Positions 55,286 through 64,000 of a stretch of 64,000 nt of DNA are shown piece after piece. Every line of letters begins with the position of its first letter. The first letter of the stretch is position 1. A model generated the notes under the pieces. The model was not told where the DNA came from, ran no database searches, and worked only from the letters and a program-made list of their open reading frames with translations. The stretch comes from Chamaecyparis obtusa (Eukaryota; Streptophyta; Pinopsida; Cupressales; Cupressaceae), in the NCBI GenBank assembly GCA_027943335.1, contig BSBK01006441.1:645501-709500 (forward strand). Direction: 5' to 3'. A program made the translations under genes and the position numbers.

Positions 55286-55873
55286 GCATTTCTGTACATC
55301 TCAGAAGAAAATTTTTCACATTTCCAGATACCCATTTGGTCAATTAGTAGGTTCCTGTTGCTAAAACACAGTCATCTGATGTCTAGAATGAGTTATCTTT
55401 GAGAGCATATTGTTACCTTACATAGTCTGAATCTACTTTGTCTCCTTGTGAAGTCAGTTAACCTAGTCAGTCACAAGCAAGTTCTCAGCTCATAAACAGG
55501 GCACTTTGACACCCTATTGATGCTGAAACTTTCAAATCCACTTGTACTTTGGTTCCCAACTCATAAGCAGGGAATTATAACCCCATTTGACGTTGGATCC
55601 ATAGAAACATTTCAAACCCACTTTTGCATCCTTGAATTCACAATCAGACATTGCAAAATTATCAGACCCGCTTTTTAAACACAAGACTCTCATTGGTTAC
55701 TCAATCTAGACTGCATGGTTGTTACTAGAAACAAGACTTACGATTTGAAAACAAACCTGTTCTTGGGAAGAAAACCTAAATTCACATTGGAAATGGGAGA
55801 AACTTCGTAACCCAATCCATTACACGGTGCTACACCTAATACTACTCACACAACAATACCCAAATCTACAAAC

Positions 55874-57300
55874 ATGGATGATCAAAAGGAATACCGATGG
55901 GATGAAAAATTTAATACACAAAACGAAGAAGCAGAACATGAGGAACAAAAACAAAAAGCCCAATATGATGATGATGATGAGGATGATATGGCTGATGATG
56001 ATGCAAACCTTATGGAAAAGGAATACAATAGAGCTTTGGGCAGCAAAAGATTTCACAAAATACTTGAAAGAGCCTTGGAAGAAAATAAAGAAAAATACTT
56101 CTTAGAGCTCGCTTCCCAAGGTGTGAAATTTCCCAAAGACTATGATGTGGAACAGCTCAAACAAAAGGTGGATATAAGTTCTATGTCAATCCTAAATAAA
56201 CAATTCCTTGCTATGAAAGCAGAAATTCAAGAACTCAAGGATGCAAAGGATAAACCAAAACAACAATATTCTTTGGAGCACATATGTCCTTTTCCTTTTG
56301 ATAAAGGACTCACAATGATTCCATTTCCTAAGAATGTTATGATACCAAAATATGACAAATACATGGGAGATTCTGACCCTCAAGATCATGTGAGGGAATT
56401 TTGTACAACTAGTATGGAGTTCATGCATGAACAAACATACCTTATGAGGCTATTTCCACAAAGCCTAGGTGGACAATCTATAGAATGGTTTTCTAAATTG
56501 CCTATTGGAATCAATACATTTGATGAGTTGGTGCAAAAATTCATACAACACTACTCCTAAAACATCCAACATGCCATCACCATGTTGGATTTGTGCAATA
56601 CTAAAAAGAAAACGGGAGAGTCATTCTTGAGTTTCCTACAACGATGGAGAATATTTGTGCGATATGCTAGAGAGATTCTTGATAACGAAAAAATGGACAT
56701 TTTTGTTAACAATTTGGTCCCAGAAATGAACTTCCCAATTCAATTACAAGGACCACCAAGCTTTGACAAAATGATTGATAATGCTCTCAAGATAGAGGAA
56801 GTTCTAATCAAGAAAGGTGAAATTACCATTCACAAGGAACCTAAAGACAAGTCTTATACCACCAAAGACAAGTACAAATATGAAAACAAGAAAAAAAATG
56901 TGGTTCATGATGGGGTGGTTGATGCTCCTAATTCAAAACCCAAACCAGAGGCTTTTAATCTAACCACAAGTCTTCAAGCAAACAAGAGTCTGACTCCTAC
57001 TGAGACTCCAAAGATGAACAATACTTTCAACAAATCTCGAAGAGAACCTTGGGCACCATGCCGTAGGAGAACATTTACTCCATTGGGAGATACCTTGGAG
57101 GTGATTATGAAATCGCTTGTGGACAATAACATTATTACAATCCCAGAACCAGGTAAGCCTTGGGATCCAGAAGATAAACCTAAGTGGTGGAAAGATAATG
57201 ACTATTGTGATTACCATCATAATAAAGGACACCACTAATAATTGCTTAAAATTGAGACATGTTATTTAGGATCTTATTGAACAAGGGAAAGTTAAGGTAG
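55874..57300 (+). pseudogene. Tat-2 gag (one stop, one frameshift)
   Basis: Starts ATG 55874, MDDQKEYRWDEKFNTQNEEA, with a very acidic N-terminus. Capsid core: YDKYMGDSDPQDHVREFCTT, TYLMRLFPQSLGGQSIEWF and NTFDELVQKFIQHYS. A TAA at 56558-56560 replaces Tyr found in Tat-1. It continues in frame through LCNTKKKTGESFLSFLQRWR and LKIEEVLIKKGEITIHKEP to the zinc motif CDYHHNKGHH (about 57206), where one extra base shifts the frame before the last Cys (NNCLKLRHV). The C-terminal tail TLLPNYEKGETSK lies in the frame at 57312-57512. This is the better preserved of the two Tat gags. Confidence 0.92.
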
Positions 57301-57587
57301 ATGGACATTACATGAATAATGATCACAAGGCATTTCAAACCCTGCTACCAAACTATGAAAAAGGAGAAACTTCTAAAAACAATAACGTTCACTACACGTA
57401 CACTAATAGTGACAATGTAATCAACATGATGGAACCATGTGACTATTCCATCAACATGATCACTCTTAAAGGGGTGAAGAGAAAAACTAAATCTACCAAT
57501 GCCGTAACATGAAGCCAAGAAAAATTTACTCTTAAAGGCATCTCAGCATCTAACACACTACCTAAAACAACAACAACTTCTAAACAA

Positions 57588-58481
57588 GTGGTTCCCTCTC
57601 CAAAATTCAATCTTGTGGAACAATTGCAAAAGACACCTGCACAGATATCTATCCTAGAATTGTTGAAAATTTCTCCTAGTCATAGGGAGATTCTTGATCA
57701 TGCCTTATTAAGCACACATGTACCAAAAGACTTAGATGTGGATAGATTCCAGGCTATGGTTGGCCACATGAGTTCACCACATTACCTATCTTTTTCAGAA
57801 GAGGATGACAAGTCGACAAATCAACCACATAATCAACCCCTTCATTTAGAAGTTCTTATTCATAAACACTAAGTCAAGCGTGTCTTGATAGATGGAGGTG
57901 CTGGTTTGAACATCTGTACTTACAACTTGGTACATCAACTAGGTTTCTCTGAGCACACAATTGATCCTAGGAGAAAGATAACAATCAAGGCATATGATGA
58001 GGAAGAGAGATCCTCCAAAGGATTGGTTGTCTTACCCATCAGAGTAGGACCTGTAGAGCAAGATGTTCTTTGTCAAGTTCTTGATTTACCCCTTGCTTAC
58101 AACATTCTTCTTGGAAGATTGTGGATACATTCAATGCAGGCAATGCCTTCTACATATCATCAATGCCTAAAGTTTCCTCACAATGGAGTGGAGGTGACTA
58201 TTCCAGCAGTTACCACACATACTTGTAATAACCTCAAACAAATTGAAAGCATGGTTCCCCATAACAAGGAAGGGTCCCCCAAGGCAGAAACATCTAAAGA
58301 CATGGTCTTGAGAAGCTTTGCTCAGAAGATCAATATCCAAGAAACCAGCACGGGAGAGTACAAAATAGATCCTGCAGCATCTTTGACAGATCTACCTATA
58401 TCTCCTAGGACACAAGGAATACCCTCATCTACATCTACACCTTCAAATGGTAGTGCTTTAACTATACATGAAGGAACTTGA
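57588..58481 (+). pseudogene. Tat-2 protease (single stop)
   Basis: Leader to the domain: AQISILELLKISPSHREILD and DRFQAMVGHMSSPHYLSFSE. The stop TAA after HKH (57870-57872) sits just before the active site VKRVLIDGGAGLNICTYNLV (57876 on). Then ITIKAYDEEERSSKGLVVLP and LAYNILLGRLWIHSMQAMPS. D-G-G active site as in Tat-1. Past the protease the frame stays open to 58481 through a Thr/Ser-rich linker ending in TSTPSNGSALTIHEGT. Confidence 0.92.
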
Positions 58482-58946
58482 ATGGTAAAAGCAAAAATAT
58501 CCTTAGAAGAAGAGAATGAAGAAAAGGCTGTCTTGCAATGGCTTTACAAAGAACCCAAAACAGACGGGAATGTGAAACATGTTGAGATCTCTTTGAGAAA
58601 ATATGGGAAAGGATATGACCTTATGAAATAAATGGGGTACAAAGGAAAAGGACCATTGGGACAAAATAACCAAGGACTAGTGGAACCCCTACACATGGAT
58701 TTCCGAAATCCTAAAGACAAGATTGGAATAGGCTTCGGAGAAGCTAGATTTCACCCTACAGCAGGAAAAGGTCCAGTATTTGATACATCAGGAGATTCAG
58801 ATGATGAAGAAGTAGTAGGACAACCCATCCCTTATGAAAGGTTGTTACTTTTACAAGGAGACCCAGAGGCTACATTCCTTGGTTCAAGTATTAGACAAGA
58901 ATCAGAAGGAGAACAAGAAGATGAGCCTGATGAAGAAAAAGAATGA
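58482..58946 (+). pseudogene. Tat-2 G-patch-like domain
   Basis: Reads ISLRKYGKGYDLMK, a stop (58629-58631), then MGYKGKGPLGQNNQGLVEPL, HMDFRNPKDKIGIGFGEARF and an acidic tail QESEGEQEDEPDEEKE. The regular Gly positions and the M-G-Y-x-G-x-G-L-G-like core fit a G-patch. Tat-1 has the same domain at the same place. In betaretroviruses the G-patch binds RNA and aids reverse transcription; a like role here is inference. Confidence 0.72.
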
Positions 58947-59012
58947 GAACTTCTTATCATGGATACACCACACTTTGATGAAGAACCTGAAGCAATGAAT
59001 CCATAAGAACCA

Positions 59013-60910
59013 TTGCAAGAAGAAGAGAATCATGCTGATGAAGAAAATGAGGTGCCTATGACTATTGCCAACTTTTTGGGAGTCTCAGATTATAGCCAGG
59101 TGGATTCACATGAGTATGAATGGGATGTCCTTTCTGATGCAACCATGGACATAGAAATAGATGTGATACACAAGTTTGCTCCTAGATTCTTGATGGAAGA
59201 AGGAGAAAGTTCTAATGTTAGATCACTAGAGTTAGATCCATATAACAATAACATAAACTCTAATAATAACGAATCTAACTCTAATAATCCTAACACTTAT
59301 CTAGAAGAAAACTTAATAGATGACATTTTGCAAGTTATAAGCGATGATAACAATGCGGTGTTGTCTCTTGAACTTGTTGTATCTCTGTCCTTAATAGATC
59401 CTAACTTGATAGACTGGGATGAATCCACAGACACAAGCTTGTTATCCTTTGACAATGACTATTCCATAGCCTACTATCTTAATGCTTGTGAACCATTCCA
59501 TTCTTCCACCAATGTAACGAGCGAAATCATGACTAAAGAGGATATCAAGTTTCTCAGTCTCAAAAAGAAAAAGAAAAAGAACAAGAGATCTGATGGTGAA
59601 AACCACTTAGTGGCAGTATCAAATCCTAAAAGAGAAAAAGAAAAAGACGTATCCAATGGTGAAAAACCCCTTGGGGCACCAAAGGATGGGACGCTTGATA
59701 TCCTCCCAAATCATTTCCAAGAAAGGTCCTCAGTTTTGATTGAACCAACACAACCCATTAATTTGGGAACGACAAAAAATCCTCAGTTAATTCACATAGC
59801 TCAATCCTTGACAGAAGATGAGAAAATCCAATTCACCAATTTCTTCAAAGCAAAGAAGATCAACTTTGCCTGGTCTTACTTAGATATGCTTGGATTGGAT
59901 ACAGATTTGATTATGCACCATTTATCTATTTCACCAGATGTGAAACCTGTCAAGCAAAAACTTAGAAAAATGAATCCACATGTGGCATTACTAGTGAAGG
60001 CAGAACTGGAGAAACTATTGAAGGCCGGATTCATTAGAGCAATTGATTATGCAGAGTGGATCTCCAATATAGTTCCTATTTCAAAGGTAGACAAATCAAT
60101 AAGAGTGTGCACAGATTTTAGGGATCTCAACAAAGCTTGTCCTAAAGATGATTTTCCACTCCCAAACATAGACATGATTGTGGACTTAACAGCAAGTTAT
60201 GAGATGTATTCCCTAATGGATGGATTTTCAAGATATAATCAGATCAAAATTGCTCCCGAGGACCAAGAGAAAACAACATTCACTTGTGCATGGGGTACAT
60301 ACTATTGGAATGTGATGCCATTTGGTCTTAAAAATGTAGGTGCCACATATCAAAGAGCAATGACCACAATCTTCCATGACACGATGCACAAGAATATGGA
60401 AGACTATGTTGATGATACTTTGGAAAAATCAAGGATGAGGTCTACACACATAGAGGATCTGAGGAGAATCTTTGATCGAATGGAATAGTTCCAATTAAGA
60501 CTTAATCCTAAGAAGTGTGCATTTGGCGTATCATCTGGAAAACTCTTAGGATTTATAGTTTCAGCTAAGGGAATTGAGGTGGAACTTGCAAAGGTGAAAG
60601 TAATCCTAGACATGAAACCGCCAAAGAATATTAGTCAGATGAGAACCTTACAAGGAAAGCTACAATCTATAAGATGGTTCATATCTCAATTGGCTGATAA
60701 AGCACAACGTTTCACAAAGTTGATGAGCAAAGGAACCACATTTACTTGGGATGCACAGTGTGAGGAGAATTTTACCCAAGTTAAGAACTATTTGATGAAT
60801 CCTCCAATTCTAATGGCACCAATTTATGGAAAACCTTTGTTGCTCTACATATCAGCCACAGACACATCACTAGGTGTGCTCCTTGCACAAGAAGATGAGA
60901 CCAAGAAAGA
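59013..60910 (+). pseudogene. Tat-2 pol linker, reverse transcriptase and first RNase H
   Basis: A 491-codon open frame runs from an acidic linker (VPMTIANFLGVSDYSQVDSH, with an Asn-repeat tract at about 59245-59290) into RT. RT motifs: KKINFAWSYLDMLGLD, AELEKLLKAGFIRAIDY, RVCTDFRDLNKACPKDDFPL, SLMDGFSRYNQIKIAPEDQ, CAWGTYYWNVMPFGLKNVG and the catalytic YVDD (about 60405). A stop at 60486-60488 (ME, stop, FQLRLNPKKCAFGV) follows. From 60579 come MKPPKNISQMRTLQGKLQSI and RNase H start LLLYISATDTSLGVLLAQED. In YVDDTLEK the usual Ile after YVDD is Thr. The linker has homology to Tat-1 only in short blocks. Confidence 0.94.
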
Positions 60911-61660
60911 ATGAGCCATATACTACATCAGTAGAACATTGGTCACATATGATCTAAACTATTCAATGATAGAAAAGGCATGCTTAGCGGTAGTGTTTGC
61001 ATCTTAGAAATTGAGACACTATATGCTAGCACACAAGGTGAAACTAATGGCTAAAATTGATCCACTCAAGTACTTATTGAATAAAACAATGCTTACAGGA
61101 AGATTGGCTAAGTGGGTTTTGATTCTAAGTGAGTTTGATATTGAATATGTGGACAGGAAGGCTATTAAAGGGTAGGTGATTGCTGATCAACTTGATGAGA
61201 CACCATTGACTGATAATAAGCCATTACTGATAGAATTTCTAGATGAATCAATTATGCATCTAACAGAACATCCCTAGAAAATGTACTTTGATGGGTCCTT
61301 CACACAACAAGGATTAGGAGTTGGTTGCTTATTCATTACACCATAAGGGTATAAGATCCCAAAAGATTATAAGATGATATTTTCATGCACCAACAATATG
61401 GCGGAATATGAAGCTCTTGTGAATGGTCTCAAGCTGGCAATAGAGTGGAAAATCATTGAATTACACATATACGGGGATTCATAGCTCATCATCAATCAAG
61501 TAAATGGTGATTATCAAACTAAGGATGAAAAGCTTATGCCCTACAAAACAATGGTGGATGATATGAAAAAGTACTTTGTCTTCATCACTTTTCAATAGAT
61601 CCCAAGGTCAGAAAATAGAGCAGTTGATGCGATGGCTACTTTAGCATCTATGTTACAATT
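60911..61660 (+). pseudogene. Tat-2 first RNase H end and second RNase H
   Basis: The stop TGA at 60912-60914 is followed in frame by AIYYISRTLVTYDLNYSMIE, KACLAVVFAS, a stop, KLRHYMLAHKVKLMAKIDPL and LAKWVLILSEFDIEYVDRKA. The second RNase H: KMYFDGSFTQQGLG (about 61280), NNMAEYEALVNGLKLAIEW (about 61395), HIYGDS then stop then LIINQVNGDYQ (about 61470) and RAVDAMATLASML (about 61620). All four acids remain. Six or more TAG/TGA stops; most are CAG-to-TAG or TGG-to-TAG when compared with Tat-1. Confidence 0.9.
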
Positions 61661-63023
61661 GGAAGAACACCAATTTCGCTATGACTTCCTGGTGGAAGAA
61701 CTCCCTTTCCCAGCTTATGATTCCCCTGCATGTCAAATTGTCTATGCCCTTGAAACTCAAGTGTTGTCTAGATATGCCTCTATCTATTCTTATCTCACAG
61801 ACCAAATCATTCCCGAAGGCTATTCTAGAAATGAAAAAATATCCCTTATAAGAGCAACATCTCCCTATGTGATCATCGCTAATGACTTGTTTAGACGTAG
61901 TCTAGATGGCACGCTTCTTAGGTGTTTAGAACATGAAGAGTCTAATCATGTATTAAAAGAAGTTCATGAAGGTGTGTGTGGATCACACTCAAATGGTTTT
62001 TCATTAGCCAAGAAACTCCTAAGGGTTGGATACTATTGGCCCACCATGGAGAAGGATGCTATTCATTTTGCAAAATTGGTAAGAAATGCCAGATTCATGG
62101 TAACCTCATACATGCACCAGCTAGAGAGCTGATTCCCTTTATAACACATTGGCCTTTTTAGAAATGGGCCTTTGATTTGGTTGGTTAGATCTATCCCAAT
62201 TCATCAGGCAGACACAAATACATCATCACCGCAACTGAATATTTCACAAAATGGGTGGAAGCTATCCCATTGTCCAATGCAACAAGAAAACAAGTTTCAA
62301 TGTTCATCTTAAATTACATCATTTGCCATTATGGGGTGCCCTCGTCGATTATGACTGACAATGTGGGACAATTCAAGAACAAAGACATAGATGAGCTGTG
62401 TCTTCTATTTAAAATCACTTAGCATTGCTCCTCAATCTATTACCCTCAAGGTAATGGGCAGGCTGAGGCATCCAATAAGAACATTCTAAAAATCTTGCAT
62501 AGGACAGTAAACAAATTAGGAAAGGATTGGCATTTAAAAATAAATCCAACCTTATGGGCTTATAGAATGAGCATAAGAACTCCAACTGGTGCAACTCCAT
62601 TTGCACTAGTTTATGGGTCAGAAGCAGTCTTACCAGTTGAAGTAGAGATTCCATCACTAAGAGTATCATTGAAACATTTAGTCACTGACGAAGACTATAG
62701 AATCTCTAGATTGCAAGAGCTTGAATTGCTGGATGAGCGTAGACAACAGGCGTTTGATCATCTCAAAGCTTACCAGAAAAGAATGTCAAGAGGATACAAC
62801 AAGAAAGTGAAACCTAGAAGCTTTCAGATTGGGGATCTAGTTCTCAGAGAAAACCCAAAAAACCAACAACATAGAGAACAAAAGGGAAAATTTGAACCCA
62901 ACTAGCTAGGTCCCTTTGTCATTACAACAACATTTGGATCATGAGCCTATCAGTTGGCTACACCTGAAGGAGATGTGTTGCTAGATCCTATCAATACTTT
63001 ACATCTGAAAAGGTTTTATGCCT
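61632..63023 (+). pseudogene. Tat-2 integrase
   Basis: Zinc region: LKEVHEGVCGSHSNGFSLAK, then HFAKL, with a one-base shift before KKCQIHGNLIHAPARELIPF. Catalytic Asp one is in KWAFDLVG (about 62170), Asp two in SSIMTDNVGQFKNKD (about 62355), Glu in GQAEASNKNILK (about 62465), so the DDE triad is intact, unlike Tat-1. Then NPTLWAYRMSIRTPTGATPF, LLDERRQQAFDHLKAYQKRM and RSFQIGDLVLRENPKN. Stops at about 62160, 62186, 62420, 62902 and 62941. Ends HLKRFYA, stop at 63021-63023. Confidence 0.93.
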
Positions 63024-63112
63024 AACATTCTTAAGGAAGCCCCTGTACAGAGGAAATGGATCTTGAAAAAAATAAAAAACAATGGAAAAAGTTCCTGAAA
63101 AATGACTATCTT

Positions 63113-63301
63113 GGTGAAAACCTAGCAATAGGTGCCTTGGTGAGTCCAAAAAAATAAAATAGAAAATCACAAAAAAAAAAAAAAAAATGAAAAAGAAAAA
63201 AAAAGTGTCTTGGTGAAAACCTAGTAAATAGGCGCCATGATAGCAAAAATAGAATAAAACTTTGGCCAAGTAGTGAAAACCTGGTAAACAAGTGCTACTT
63301 G
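63113..63301 (+). other. Tat-2 post-pol motif, three copies
   Basis: At 63113-63136, 63212-63236 and 63267-63301: GGTG or AGTG, AAAA, CCTA or CCTG, a 4-5 nt loop, TAGG or CAAG, then TGCC, CGCC or TGCT. In the third copy the flanks form a longer outer stem CAAGTAG (63267-63273) with CTACTTG (63295-63301). Same motif and copy number as Tat-1 at 23610-23822. Confidence 0.7.
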
Positions 63302-63557
63302 TAATCAATGCTCTATCTATCAAGACAACGCTTGCACATTTGGCCAATGTAAATATCAGCTTGTATATATTTTCCAGTCACTTTCGTGACGCACCAAGTC
63401 CTAAAAGAACTTTTAGACAATTGTACCTTCCTAAGACTGGAATCTATCCACATTAGGGTCCTAGGTAAACTATTTTTCTAGGGGGCATTGGATTACATGC
63501 ACAATCACATTTTCTAACATGATGATATGTCCGCAATGACAATAAACTATGAACACC

Positions 63558-63790
63558 GGTATTTCTCAATACCACCCTTGTCCACAACTGACTATAAACT
63601 ATGACAAACGGTGTTTCTCAACACCCACCAGCTAGATCTCAAAATGTGTTTCTTAACGCAGTGTCATGATGAAAAAAATGTTTCTAAGCACTACAATAGG
63701 TGAGACACTTATCAATGAAGACATAAATTGTTGGTAATAATTCTTAAAGCATGTGTTTGCAAAAATGAATCAAGAGTGTTTTTCAACACT
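63558..63790 (+). other. Tat-2 trailer hairpin series
   Basis: Five short hairpins with a TCTC-type loop: GGTATT with AATACC (63558-63573), GGTGTT with AACACC (63610-63625), TGTGTT with AACGCA (63645-63660, one G-T pair), TGTT with AAGCA (63679-63690, weak) and AGTGTT with AACACT (63775-63790, TTTC loop). The rest of 63302-64000 holds no gene I recognise. Confidence 0.65.
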
Positions 63791-64000
63791 ATAATCACAA
63801 TTGCCTATTTATATTCTGTAAATACAATGAACATGCTAGGGGATAAAGAATCTTTCTTTTTCTTATTATCAATTGTTGCTAAGTTATGCTTCCACGAGTA
63901 ACTCGAGGATGTTTTTGGACTAAGAGAAATGAGGACTGGGGGCATGACATTTTTCTTTGTTTTTTGTTTGTGGTAATAAATCTAATGATCTAAGGTGATC

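Larger units (their letters stand above)
52391..64000 (+). mobile_element. Tat-2: Ty3/gypsy Tat-lineage element, 3' end beyond window
   Basis: 5' LTR 52391-53294, PBS 53299-53316, leader to 55873, gag, protease, G-patch, RT, RNase H, second RNase H, integrase to 63023, then a structured 3' region. Same layout as Tat-1, with protein pieces aligning along the whole length, but a different family by LTR and leader sequence. It appears inserted in the Copia-C LTR: its first base follows TCAGT, where the intact LTR continues TATAGTAACA. The 3' LTR and second target duplication are outside the window. Every gene has stops, but gag, protease and RT are less damaged than in Tat-1. Confidence 0.93.

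Noticed and set aside
1..64000. tRNA, rRNA or host housekeeping genes
   Set aside because: I scanned for tRNA-like and conserved gene sequences and saw only primer-binding sites and transposon-derived or decayed frames; a faint exon could still be missed without a search.

Overview
This window is nuclear DNA from a seed plant with a large, repeat-rich genome. The evidence is several nested plant-type LTR retrotransposons with long AT-rich LTRs, a plant mobile domain (PMD) reading frame, and the absence of any intact host gene. A gymnosperm would fit the decayed, deeply nested texture, but nothing here proves it. Every coding region I recognise is broken by stops or frameshifts. I found no tRNA, rRNA or CRISPR. 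I use working names: Copia-A, Copia-B, Copia-C (Ty1/copia), Tat-1, Tat-2 (Ty3/gypsy with a second RNase H, the Tat lineage) and PAL (a palindromic insertion).

Layout. 1-4181: 5' half of Copia-A on the minus strand, leaving the window on the left. 4182-10083 and 30275-39554: older flanking DNA, one continuous stretch before Tat-1 inserted. It holds an RPA1-like pseudogene (7150-8455), a Helitron Rep pseudogene (33960-35478), a possible LTR remnant, and many tandem and inverted repeats. 10084-30274: Tat-1, a complete 20.2-kb element with two ~885-bp LTRs and an exact 5-bp target duplication (GTAGA). It reads LTR, long leader, gag, protease, G-patch, RT, RNase H, second RNase H, integrase, structured 3' region, antisense PMD frame, periodic array, LTR. 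18216-21326: PAL, a 3.1-kb inverted-repeat insertion inside Tat-1 RNase H with its own exact 5-bp duplication (CCTTC). 39555-52390: Copia-C on the minus strand; its left LTR is truncated and split by Copia-B (40214-45952, plus strand). A short LINE-like insertion also sits in its RNase H. 52391-64000: Tat-2, whose 5' LTR begins about 10 bp before the expected end of the Copia-C LTR; it runs off the right edge.

The most interesting material is non-coding and lies in the two Tat elements. (1) The leaders carry five copies (two in Tat-1, three in Tat-2) of one small RNA-like fold: a conserved ATGCTC or ATGTTC internal loop, with an apical hairpin and an outer stem whose sequences differ between copies but keep pairing. 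(2) Tat-1 has a ~20-bp-period GCGCTTTT-type array just after the 5' LTR and a reverse-complement array just before the 3' LTR, so the two ends of its RNA could pair; Tat-2 has ~20-bp-period arrays of an unrelated motif in its leader. (3) Both elements have three copies of a GGTGAAAACC-type double hairpin after pol, and Tat-2 adds a covarying hairpin series near the right edge. (4) PAL has LTR-like arms in head-to-head orientation around a piece of the antisense PMD frame that Tat-1 itself carries.

Order of events from the nesting: Helitron-like DNA first; Tat-1 into it; PAL into Tat-1; Copia-C, then Copia-B into its left LTR and Tat-2 into its right LTR. All identity figures are by-eye estimates.
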